A stretch of DNA of 7,413 nt. Origin: an uncultured bacterium (GTDB lineage Bacteria; Actinomycetota; Coriobacteriia; Coriobacteriales; Coriobacteriaceae). The notes below the pieces were generated by a model. The model had not been told where the DNA came from. It saw only the letters and a program-made list of their open reading frames with translations, and did no database searches. The DNA is taken from contig CAJMRP010000097.1 in assembly GCA_905215765.1 (NCBI GenBank), positions 1-7,413 of the forward strand, read 5' to 3'. Positions within the stretch are counted from its first letter, which is position 1; each line of letters opens with the position of its first letter. Positions 1 to 5,596 of the stretch are shown here, in pieces. The position numbers were made by a program, and so were the translations under genes.

Positions 1-667
1 GGAGCCGGTGGGCGCGACGACGGCCGAAGGCAACGCGGCGGTCGATTACCTGATCGATGCCGCGCGCACCTATGGCCCCGATCTGATCTACGTGGCGACC
101 GGTCCGCTCTCCAACCTGGCACTTGCCTTGGAGCGCGATGCGGCGGCGATGATGTCTATCGGCCGCGTGGTCGTGATGGGCGGTGCGCTTACCGTGCCCG
201 GAAACGTGAGCGCGGGCGCCGAGGCCAATATGGCGTGCGACCCCGAGGCAGCCGACGCGGTGCTGCGCTCGGGCCGTAAGCTCACCATGGTGGGTCTGGA
301 CGTGACGCATCGCGTGGTGCTCACACGCCGCGACATTGCCGGCTGGACGGGCTCGGGCACCATGGCGGGCTGCGCATTTGCGAGCATGGTCGAGCACTAC
401 ATTGGCTCGTACGAGATGAACGCACCCTACCTGGGTGGTTGTGCGCTGCACGATCCGCTGGCCGTTGCCGTGGCGATCGACCCCACGCTCGTAGGTGCGC
501 TCGGCTGCAACCTGCGTGTTGATCTGCTGGGCGAGTACCGCGGTCGCACCATCTGCGATGAGCGCCGCCTGTCCGATCCGGACAAGAGCACGCTTGTGGC
601 ACTGACCGTGGATGCTCCGCGCTTCCTGTCCGAGTTCAAGACGCGTATGGCCCGCGTCCTGGGCTAA
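1..667 (+). CDS. Nucleoside hydrolase (inosine-uridine preferring type), C-terminal part; 5' end outside window
   Basis: The gene enters from the left edge (first complete codon at base 2) and ends at TAA 665-667. About 221 residues are visible. The family usually has 310-330, so roughly 90-100 N-terminal residues are missing, including the DTDPGxDD calcium/ribose motif. Visible family signatures, counted from the GTG at base 8, are TGPLSNLALAL (31-41), the VVVMGGA strand (54-60), GNVSAGAEANMACDPEAA (65-82) and GLDVTH (96-101). HDP (148-150) supplies the His and Asp that line the active site in IU-nucleoside hydrolases. The ribose-binding E-F-N triplet reads E-A-N here, a variant I recall as common in the family. 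The enzyme hydrolyses the N-glycosidic bond of ribonucleosides to a free base and ribose for cytoplasmic salvage; the substrate cannot be told from this part. The GTG at base 8 is an internal codon, not the start. Confidence 0.9.
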   Translation, partial: EPVGATTAEGNAAVDYLIDAARTYGPDLIYVATGPLSNLALALERDAAAMMSIGRVVVMGGALTVPGNVSAGAEANMACDPEAADAVLRSGRKLTMVGLDVTHRVVLTRRDIAGWTGSGTMAGCAFASMVEHYIGSYEMNAPYLGGCALHDPLAVAVAIDPTLVGALGCNLRVDLLGEYRGRTICDERRLSDPDKSTLVALTVDAPRFLSEFKTRMARVLG

Positions 668-694
668 GTTGTCTTTTTGGGACGGGGCTTTTTT
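650..694 (+). terminator. Probable intrinsic terminator of the nucleoside hydrolase gene, starting inside its 3' end
   Basis: GCCC (650-653) and CGTCC (655-659) can pair with GGACG (680-684) and GGGC (685-688), leaving G654 as a bulge. The result is a 9-bp GC-rich stem with a 20-base loop containing the stop codon. Six T residues (689-694) follow directly. The bulge and large loop make it weaker than a textbook terminator, but the T-run position fits well. Confidence 0.5.
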
Positions 695-746
695 GACTGT
701 TATGATTGGTGCGACCATTCGAACCAGCTAAAAGAGCCCGTCCCAA
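677..746. repeat. Long-spaced inverted repeat flanking the luxS promoter
   Basis: TTGGGACGGG (677-686) and CCCGTCCCAA (737-746) are perfect 10-bp inverted copies. Similarity continues inward (GCTTTTTT on the left, AAAAGAGC on the right). The arms are separated by 50 bases that contain an extended -10 promoter. A transcript starting at that promoter lacks the left arm, so the pair can form a hairpin only in RNA reading through from the nucleoside hydrolase gene. The left arm also takes part in the competing stem proposed as that gene's terminator. The shape suggests a dispersed intergenic element, but one copy cannot prove it. Confidence 0.55.
698..706 (+). promoter_or_regulatory. Extended -10 promoter for luxS
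   Basis: TGTTATGAT contains the TGn extension followed by TATGAT (5 of 6 matches to TATAAT). Transcription would start near base 713, giving an untranslated leader of about 57 bases. No good -35 box lies 17 bases upstream (GGGACG), which fits the extended -10 class. TTGACT at 693-698 is too close to serve as its -35. Confidence 0.45.
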
Positions 747-769
747 TTTGACTATCGAGAGGATCTGCC

Positions 770-1258
770 ATGGAGCGCATTGCGAGCTTTTCCGTTGACC
801 ATCTGTTGCTTGAGCCCGGCGTGTATGTGAGCCGCATCGACCGCGATCCGGCGACCGGGGCCGCCGTCACCACCTTTGACCTGCGCCTGACCACGCCCAA
901 CAAGGAGCCGGTCATGAACACGGCCGAGTGCCACACCATCGAGCACCTGGGCGCGACGTTCCTTCGCAATCATGCCGAGTGGTCGGGCCGCATTGTCTAC
1001 TTTGGCCCCATGGGCTGCCGCACGGGCTTTTACCTCGTCGTATTTGGCGAGGTGACGAGCGAGGAGATCCTGCCGCTCGTGCGTGAGCTGTTCGAGTTTG
1101 TCGCCGACTTTGAGGGCGATGTCCCCGGTGCCGCTCCCGAGGAGTGCGGCAACTACCTGGACCAGAACCTTCCCATGGCTAACTGGCTCGCGCGCCGCTA
1201 CCTCGACCGCGACCTGGCCGATATCGACGAGAAGCACCTGCACTATCAGCAGGCATAA
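770..1258 (+). CDS. luxS: LuxS, S-ribosylhomocysteine lyase (autoinducer-2 synthase)
   Basis: LuxS cleaves S-ribosylhomocysteine to homocysteine and 4,5-dihydroxy-2,3-pentanedione, the precursor of the AI-2 signal. It is the second step of the cytosolic Pfs/LuxS route that detoxifies S-adenosylhomocysteine. The 162 residues fit the family length. The metal-binding HTIEH motif places His55 and His59 as ligands, with Glu58 as the conserved acid. The third ligand is Cys126 in PEECGNYLDQNL, and Cys83 in GPMGCRTGFYL matches the conserved catalytic cysteine. The N-terminal SFSVDHLLLEPGVYVSR is also typical. The ATG is preceded by GAGAGGA (757-763) at a 6-base spacing, which fixes the start. The gene appears monocistronic, with its own promoter upstream and a strong terminator downstream. 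No pfs gene is visible, and the neighbouring nucleoside hydrolase acts on ribonucleosides rather than on this pathway's thioether intermediates. Confidence 0.97.
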   Translation: MERIASFSVDHLLLEPGVYVSRIDRDPATGAAVTTFDLRLTTPNKEPVMNTAECHTIEHLGATFLRNHAEWSGRIVYFGPMGCRTGFYLVVFGEVTSEEILPLVRELFEFVADFEGDVPGAAPEECGNYLDQNLPMANWLARRYLDRDLADIDEKHLHYQQA

Positions 1259-1287
1259 GGGCTTTATCGTCCAAAACGCGCGCATTG

Positions 1288-1318
1288 GGCGCCTTCGCTT
1301 ATGCGGGGGCGCCTTTTT
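1288..1318 (+). terminator. Intrinsic terminator of luxS
   Basis: GGCGCCTTCGC (1288-1298) pairs with GCGGGGGCGCC (1303-1313) over 11 bp, including two T-G wobbles, around a TTAT loop. Five T residues (1314-1318) follow at once. It lies 30 bases after the luxS stop codon and is a textbook Rho-independent terminator. Confidence 0.92.
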
Positions 1319-1339
1319 GTTGATTGGTCGGGGCGAGCG

Positions 1340-1368
1340 TTCAAAATCGCTCATGTTTGTTCTAGAAT
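1340..1368 (+). promoter_or_regulatory. Candidate promoter for the DUF4867 gene
   Basis: TTCAAA (1340-1345, 4 of 6 to TTGACA) lies 17 bases before TAGAAT (1363-1368, 5 of 6 to TATAAT). Transcription would start near 1375, giving a leader of about 28 bases. The -35 box sits within a small inverted repeat, GAGCG (1335-1339) and CGCTC (1348-1352). An alternative -10, TATAGT (1374-1379), has no matching -35. Confidence 0.5.
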
Positions 1369-1393
1369 GTTCGTATAGTCACATTTACGAACA
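1368..1393 (+). promoter_or_regulatory. Operator-like inverted repeat TGTTCGTA-N10-TACGAACA
   Basis: Two perfect 8-bp inverted half-sites (1368-1375 and 1386-1393) lie with centres 18 bases apart, just under two helical turns. They cover the end of the predicted -10 box, the expected transcription start and the first base of the ribosome binding site. A further TGTTC (1358-1362) sits exactly 10 bases upstream of the left half-site in direct orientation. Placement over the start point is what is expected of a repressor site. No regulator gene is adjacent, so the binding protein is unknown. Confidence 0.5.
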
Positions 1394-1402
1394 GGAGTGA
1401 AC

Positions 1403-2047
1403 ATGCATATCTACTCTGTCAACGATCCCGAGTTCAAGTCCTATGGCAACGTTTGGGATAACGTTCCGTCCGAGCTTACGTCGCCCGTGCTCGAGGCGCT
1501 CTCTGCCACGCCCATTCCCGAGGGCAGCAAGTACGTAGCAAGCGCGCCGGAGCTCGAGGACGTCAAGGATGCCGACAAGCTTGGCTTTCTCATGTTTGGT
1601 GGCCGTCCCTTCCAGCTCGGCTGGTGCAACGGCCACAACACGCGTCTCAACTGCCTGGAGTATCACCGTGCCAGCGAGTTCAACTTGGGCGCGCGCGACT
1701 TTATCCTGCTCGTGGCGCATCGCTGGGAGATCGAGGACGGCAAACTCGACACCGCGTGTATCAAGGCGTTCCGCGTGCCGGCCGGCAAGGTTGTCGAGGT
1801 TTTCAACACCACGCTTCACTACACGCCGTGCATGGTCGACGAAGGCGGCTTCCAGGTGATGGTGGCGCTGCCCGCTGGCACCAATGGTCCGCGCCCCGAG
1901 GCTGCGGCCGACATGCCTACCGCCGGTGACAGCTACTGCTACTGGAAGGCCGACAAGTGGGTTCTCTGCCACGCCGACAGCCCCAAGGCTGCCGAGAGCG
2001 GCTACGTAGGTCTCATCGGCAAAAATATCGACATCACCGTGGACTAG
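1403..2047 (+). CDS. DUF4867 family protein, cupin-like, function unknown
   Basis: The 214-residue soluble protein matches the family I know as DUF4867 along its whole length. It opens with IYSVNDPEFKSYG, then has FGGRPFQLGWCNGHNTRLNCLEYHRASEFN (65-94), VPAGKVVEVFNTTLHYTPC (125-143), LPAGTNGP (156-163) and a C-terminal DKWVLCHADSP. The EYHxxSE box (86-92), Glu132, His139 and Cys143 look like the conserved acidic/His cluster of a cupin-type sugar or metal pocket; that reading is inference. From memory, relatives often lie among sugar-metabolism genes in Firmicutes, but here the gene stands alone with its own promoter and operator-like site. ATG 1403 is chosen because AGGAG (1393-1397) is 5 bases upstream; an in-frame GTG at 1397 overlaps that site and is unlikely. 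There is no signal peptide or membrane segment. Confidence 0.85.
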   Translation: MHIYSVNDPEFKSYGNVWDNVPSELTSPVLEALSATPIPEGSKYVASAPELEDVKDADKLGFLMFGGRPFQLGWCNGHNTRLNCLEYHRASEFNLGARDFILLVAHRWEIEDGKLDTACIKAFRVPAGKVVEVFNTTLHYTPCMVDEGGFQVMVALPAGTNGPRPEAAADMPTAGDSYCYWKADKWVLCHADSPKAAESGYVGLIGKNIDITVD

Positions 2048-2052
2048 CGCAT

Positions 2053-2103
2053 CGCCCCAAACCACCACAAAGGTGCCTGTCTCCTTTGCGGTGGTTTGGG
2101 GCG
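2053..2103. repeat. 51-base near-perfect palindrome, REP-like intergenic element
   Basis: CGCCCCAAACCACC (2053-2066) and GGTGGTTTGGGGCG (2090-2103) are perfect 14-bp inverted copies. After one A-C mismatch the stem continues for six more pairs (CAAAGG 2068-2073 with CCTTTG 2083-2088), leaving a 9-base loop, TGCCTGTCT. The hairpin begins 5 bases after the DUF4867 stop codon, but no T-run follows on either strand, so it is a poor intrinsic terminator by itself. The core AAAGGTGCCTGTC resembles, from memory, dispersed palindromic elements seen in many gut and soil genomes. It could also act as an mRNA 3'-end stabiliser. Confidence 0.6.
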
Positions 2104-2122
2104 GGCGGATATCGGGAAGTGC

Positions 2123-2165
2123 CAGACGGGGGAGGCTGCCGGGCGCCTTGCCGTCTGCGGATTTT
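2123..2165 (+). terminator. Possible weak terminator after the DUF4867 gene
   Basis: CAGACGG (2123-2129) pairs with CCGTCTG (2151-2157). AGGC (2133-2136) pairs with GCCT (2145-2148) inside it, across a small internal loop. CGGATTTT (2158-2165) follows, giving only four T residues. Together with the preceding palindrome it would separate the DUF4867 unit from the sensor operon. Confidence 0.4.
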
Positions 2166-2201
2166 GGGACATGCGGCCCGCTTTTTCGACCCATCTGTCG
2201 G

Positions 2202-2207
2202 TACACT
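2202..2207 (+). promoter_or_regulatory. Tentative -10 box of the sensor operon, implying a near-leaderless mRNA
   Basis: TACACT (4 of 6 to TATAAT) lies 9 bases before the chosen ATG at 2217, so transcription would begin within a few bases of the start codon. No Shine-Dalgarno sequence precedes that ATG, which agrees with a leaderless or near-leaderless transcript. No convincing -35 is visible 16-18 bases upstream, so this is weak. Confidence 0.25.
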
Positions 2208-2216
2208 AAAAGCACT

Positions 2217-4100
2217 ATGGGTACCCGCGAGCGACATATCGGCAACGCGGCCGCCCGATCCGCACCCGTGGCGGATTCCAGGGGCGGCAGGCTCTTCGCC
2301 ATGCCGCGATTCCTTGTTGGCATAACACATCAGGTGTACCGCCACCGCGTCTTTGCTATCGCCGGTGTCATCACCGCGATGTTCCTCATGCTTTTGGCAG
2401 TCTTGCCGGCGCTGTTCGCCTTCGACCCCAAACTTTCTAACGCCGTGCCCGCCTATAGCGAGGTGTCCGAAGAGGTCGTGGATGCGCTCGTCCATTCGAG
2501 CTCTCTGCCGTTGCTTGTTGCCGCAATTGCATTTTCGATCTGGGGCGTATCGGTCTATCTGCGCTGTTTGGACTATGTGTTGCGCCGCCGTCTTGTTGCC
2601 ATCGCCACCATCTGCGCCCTGTGGATGATCGAAGTCATTCTCAAGTACAAGTCGTTCACGCCGTTCTATGCCACCGTGCTGTGGTACCTGTACTACGTGC
2701 CCATGACGCTCATTCCGCTGCTCTACCAGTTGTGTGGTCTGCGCCTTGCGGGCCTGGAGCAACACCGCCTGGGTCGCCGCTACTGCGCTGCGCTGTGGAT
2801 TATGGCTATCCTGCTTATCGGATTTGTGCTCACCAACGATTTTCACCAGCAGGTCTTCCACTTTGACCGTACAAGCGACACCTGGAGCAACGATTACACG
2901 TACGGCTGGGGTTATTTCGCCGTCCTCGTGTGGACGGCCTTTAACTTTGTGGCCTTTTTTATCCTGGTGGGCCGGTCCTCGTCCTTTCGCATCCAACGTT
3001 TCTCGGGCACGGCGGCGCTCGTGCTGCTGGGCGGCGCGTTCTTTGCCATCTCATATGCGTTGCGTGTGCCCTGGGCATGGAGGCTCAACTTCTCGCTCGT
3101 CTATTGTGTCTTGTGCGTGGCGGCGATGGAAATCTGTCTCGATTGCGGTGTCATTCCGTCATATCACGACATCGCCGGCATTTTCGACACCTTGCCGCTT
3201 GACCTCAAAGTTCTAACGCGCGACCTGCAGGAAGTCTATGCCACGCCAGTGTCAAAGCCAATGCCGGTAGGCGTGCGCGAGGAGTTGCGGACCCAGGCGC
3301 ACGGCCGCGCCCATGCCTTTGCCGTGGCGTCCGATCCCGATGTGATGTACCGTGCCTTTCCACTGCTGGGCGGATCGGCCCTGCTTGCCCAAGACGTGTC
3401 GGATCTCAACGAGCTTAACCGTGAACTGGCACATCGTCGCATGGAGCTGCAGCGTCAAAACGAGCTGCTCGCCGCCGACTACGACCTTAAGACGCACCTG
3501 GCAGACCAAGAGGCCGAGACCTTGCTGGTCCAAGACGTGGACCAGGCGCTTGCCCGCGCGCTCGAAGGGATGTGCGACCTGCTGAGCTCGCTACCGCCGT
3601 TGACCGATGAATCGTCTTCGCACGAGCGTTACCGCATGCTGCAGCGCGCCAAGATGCTCGTCGCCTATTGCAAGCGCAAGGGGTCGCTCACGTTGGCACA
3701 GCACGGGGAGAGCGGTTTTGATCGCGACCGCATTCAGCTCATTGCCAACGAGCTCGCAAGCGACCTGCGCACCATCGATATCGATTGCGCCTCGATTATC
3801 GCCATACGGCGCCCGATGCACGCCAGTACGGTAAGCGCCCTGTACGACTGCGTGTATGACTTTGCGTTTTTTGCCTACACCACCGACCATCCGGCGCTTA
3901 TGTATCACTTGGGCGATCATGACCGATGCAGTGTCGAGCTGCGTGCCGCGCTTTTTTCCAACGATGATGCAGATCTTTCGCAGACGCCCGCTGCGCAAGA
4001 GCTCGAAAGCGCTCTGCAAGGGCGCAACGTGGCATACCGCCTTGAGGGCGAGCCCGGCCAGCTGCGCATGATCGTCTTGATGCCGAGGGCGGGTGAGTGA
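2217..4100 (+). CDS. Multi-pass membrane receptor (histidine-kinase N-terminal 7TM type) with a degenerate, kinase-like C-terminal domain
   Basis: From ATG 2217 the product has 627 residues. Hydrophobic stretches near 46-68, 98-116, 125-143, 150-173, 191-207, 232-252, 264-284 and 288-310 suggest seven or eight membrane passes. VLTNDFHQQVFHF (204-216) is the hallmark loop of the 7TM region found in front of some histidine kinases. A PAS-like segment (about 315-397, ending GGSALLAQDVSDLNEL) leads into a coiled coil (about 393-437). The C-terminal part (about 465-627) contains AKMLVAYCKRKGSLTL but has no recognisable H-box, N-box or glycine-rich ATP-binding motif, so catalysis is doubtful. It resembles a poorly characterised module I recall behind 7TM domains in Firmicutes and Actinobacteria. 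Its stop overlaps a possible GTG start of the next gene, the true kinase, so it probably senses a signal for that kinase. No Shine-Dalgarno precedes ATG 2217; ATG 2301 (before PRFLVGIT) is the alternative start. Confidence 0.75.
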   Translation: MGTRERHIGNAAARSAPVADSRGGRLFAMPRFLVGITHQVYRHRVFAIAGVITAMFLMLLAVLPALFAFDPKLSNAVPAYSEVSEEVVDALVHSSSLPLLVAAIAFSIWGVSVYLRCLDYVLRRRLVAIATICALWMIEVILKYKSFTPFYATVLWYLYYVPMTLIPLLYQLCGLRLAGLEQHRLGRRYCAALWIMAILLIGFVLTNDFHQQVFHFDRTSDTWSNDYTYGWGYFAVLVWTAFNFVAFFILVGRSSSFRIQRFSGTAALVLLGGAFFAISYALRVPWAWRLNFSLVYCVLCVAAMEICLDCGVIPSYHDIAGIFDTLPLDLKVLTRDLQEVYATPVSKPMPVGVREELRTQAHGRAHAFAVASDPDVMYRAFPLLGGSALLAQDVSDLNELNRELAHRRMELQRQNELLAADYDLKTHLADQEAETLLVQDVDQALARALEGMCDLLSSLPPLTDESSSHERYRMLQRAKMLVAYCKRKGSLTLAQHGESGFDRDRIQLIANELASDLRTIDIDCASIIAIRRPMHASTVSALYDCVYDFAFFAYTTDHPALMYHLGDHDRCSVELRAALFSNDDADLSQTPAAQELESALQGRNVAYRLEGEPGQLRMIVLMPRAGE

Positions 4101-4102
4101 CG

Positions 4103-5596
4103 ATGCAGATTTCGCTCATTCTTCCCCAAATCGTTGCGCTCGATGTTGTCTTTGCCCTGGCTGCGTGTCTGCAGACGATCCACGTCCCGCTCATCGCATC
4201 GCGCCGCTCGTCCTATAACCGTAAGGTGATTTGTGCCTACGAGGCGAGCCTTGTGCTTCACCTAATTATTTCGGCGCTCATCTTGTTCGCGTCGTCTGGC
4301 TCATATCTGGTGGCGCCGCTTGACGTTTGCGCCAGGGCAATGGGCGGAGCGTTGTGGCTCAATGCCGTGATCTTTGCCTACGGCATGGTGCTTATGGTGC
4401 ACTATCGTCGCCCCGTCATGCTGGCCGAACTGTTGCTCGTTGCCGCCGTGACACCGCCGGTGGTGCTTGCCATGGGCTCGGCGTGGGCCACGGTCCTTAT
4501 CGCAGAGGGAGCGTTTTTCCTGTTCCGCTCCATTGCGGCGCTCTTGATGGATGTCCGCAACCGCCAGGAGGATATCACCGCGTTCTCGACGATCGAAACC
4601 ATCAACGTGATTCCCGTGGGCATCCTGTATCTGGACCCGAGGGGCCGTCCGCTGCTCATGAACCGCTGCATGCGAAAAAACCTGGTGGAGCTTCATATGC
4701 CCACCGACCTAGGCGATATGAGCGGTACATGGAACGACCTGCGCAAACTCAGCATGCAAATGCCCGAAAGCAGCCAGAACCGCGTGCGGATTAATCTGGA
4801 CCGCTTTGGTGAGGCGCGGGCGGTGGTCGAGGTTTCTCCCGCCGAGATTCGCTTGTTTGTGCACGATGACGTTATGGTTTCGGGCCGCCTCTTCGAGCGC
4901 ATTATCGGCCTGGATGTAACAGAGTATGCGCATGCTCATGATCGCCTGGCGCAAGCCAACCACCTGCTTGAGCTTGCGGGCCAAGAGCTCCAAGCCCAGA
5001 TCGAAGAAGTCAAAAAAGTTGCTGACAATGCGGCCTATCTGCGTATGCGCGCTCGCGTGCACGACGTGATCGGGCAGCGCCTGTCCATTCTCCATCGTTA
5101 TCTGGAGGAGGGGCGCCTGGATGACGAGTCACTCGAGCAGATCGACCCGCTGCTGCGCTCAATCGCTGCCGATCTGCGCAGCGGGGGCGACACCGAACCG
5201 GCAGAGCAACTGGGAGATATCGTCCATGCCTTTGGCCTGGTGAGTGTGCAGATCGATGTTGAGGGTGCGCTGCCTGAGGACGCGCGTGTCGCCGCCGCAT
5301 TTTTGCAGATTATCCGCGAGGCCTCGACCAATGCCACCAAGCATGCACAGGCGCATCGGGTCCACGTGCGTCTGTGGCAGGAGACGTCGGAAGACGGTGC
5401 TGTTGCGCGGATGACCGTTTCTAACGACGGCGCGCCTGCACCCGTATCGTATCGCGAGGGAACGGGTATCCCAGGTATGAGGTATGTCGCACAGAATCTG
5501 GGCGGCAGCCTGGAAGTCCACACCGCCCCGCCCTTCACGCTTACGGTGTCCATCCCGCTCGCCTCCAACGCCACGGTCCAAAGGAGAAGTTCATGA
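4103..5596 (+). CDS. Membrane sensor histidine kinase, NarL/LuxR-partner type (HisKA_3 and HATPase_c)
   Basis: With GTG 4097 as residue 1 (the chosen ATG 4103 is residue 3), hydrophobic stretches near 10-33, 47-67, 83-101, 106-127 and 130-150 give about five membrane passes. A PAS-like region (about 160-280, ending IIGLDVTEY) and a coiled coil (about 280-312) follow. The H-box MRARVHDVIGQRLS puts the phospho-accepting histidine at 322. The ATPase domain has an N-box REASTNATKHA (407-417, with Glu408 and Asn412), NDG (443-445, slightly changed from the usual DNG) and GTGIPGM (455-461), where Pro replaces the commoner Leu-x. The kinase should autophosphorylate and pass phosphate to the regulator encoded next. 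GGTGA (4092-4096) is 6 bases before ATG 4103. GTG 4097 overlaps the previous stop as GTGA and is also possible, differing by two residues. The 3' end overlaps the regulator start as ATGA. Confidence 0.9.
   Translation: MQISLILPQIVALDVVFALAACLQTIHVPLIASRRSSYNRKVICAYEASLVLHLIISALILFASSGSYLVAPLDVCARAMGGALWLNAVIFAYGMVLMVHYRRPVMLAELLLVAAVTPPVVLAMGSAWATVLIAEGAFFLFRSIAALLMDVRNRQEDITAFSTIETINVIPVGILYLDPRGRPLLMNRCMRKNLVELHMPTDLGDMSGTWNDLRKLSMQMPESSQNRVRINLDRFGEARAVVEVSPAEIRLFVHDDVMVSGRLFERIIGLDVTEYAHAHDRLAQANHLLELAGQELQAQIEEVKKVADNAAYLRMRARVHDVIGQRLSILHRYLEEGRLDDESLEQIDPLLRSIAADLRSGGDTEPAEQLGDIVHAFGLVSVQIDVEGALPEDARVAAAFLQIIREASTNATKHAQAHRVHVRLWQETSEDGAVARMTVSNDGAPAPVSYREGTGIPGMRYVAQNLGGSLEVHTAPPFTLTVSIPLASNATVQRRSS

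Noticed and set aside
705..724. tRNA-like 3' end on the minus strand (GGTTCGAAT followed by CACCA)
   Set aside because: The flanks of the TTCGAAT loop do not form a T-stem, and no anticodon or acceptor stem can be folded around it.
748..753. Second TTGACT as a -35 box for luxS
   Set aside because: A matching -10 would fall at about 771, inside the luxS coding region, so it cannot drive the full gene.
2073..2216. Upstream extension of the receptor gene to a GTG at 2073
   Set aside because: That GTG lies inside the 51-base palindrome, has no ribosome binding site, and the extra 48 residues look like translated intergenic sequence.
1385..2323. Open frame of 312 codons on the minus strand opposite the DUF4867 gene
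   Set aside because: It is antisense to a recognisable family protein, crosses the promoter, palindrome and terminator region, and shows no domain.
2034..2996. Open frame of 320 codons on the minus strand opposite the receptor gene
   Set aside because: It is antisense to a clear membrane protein gene, is extremely rich in His, Arg and Gln with no domain, and runs through the palindrome. It is a by-product of GC-rich codon use.
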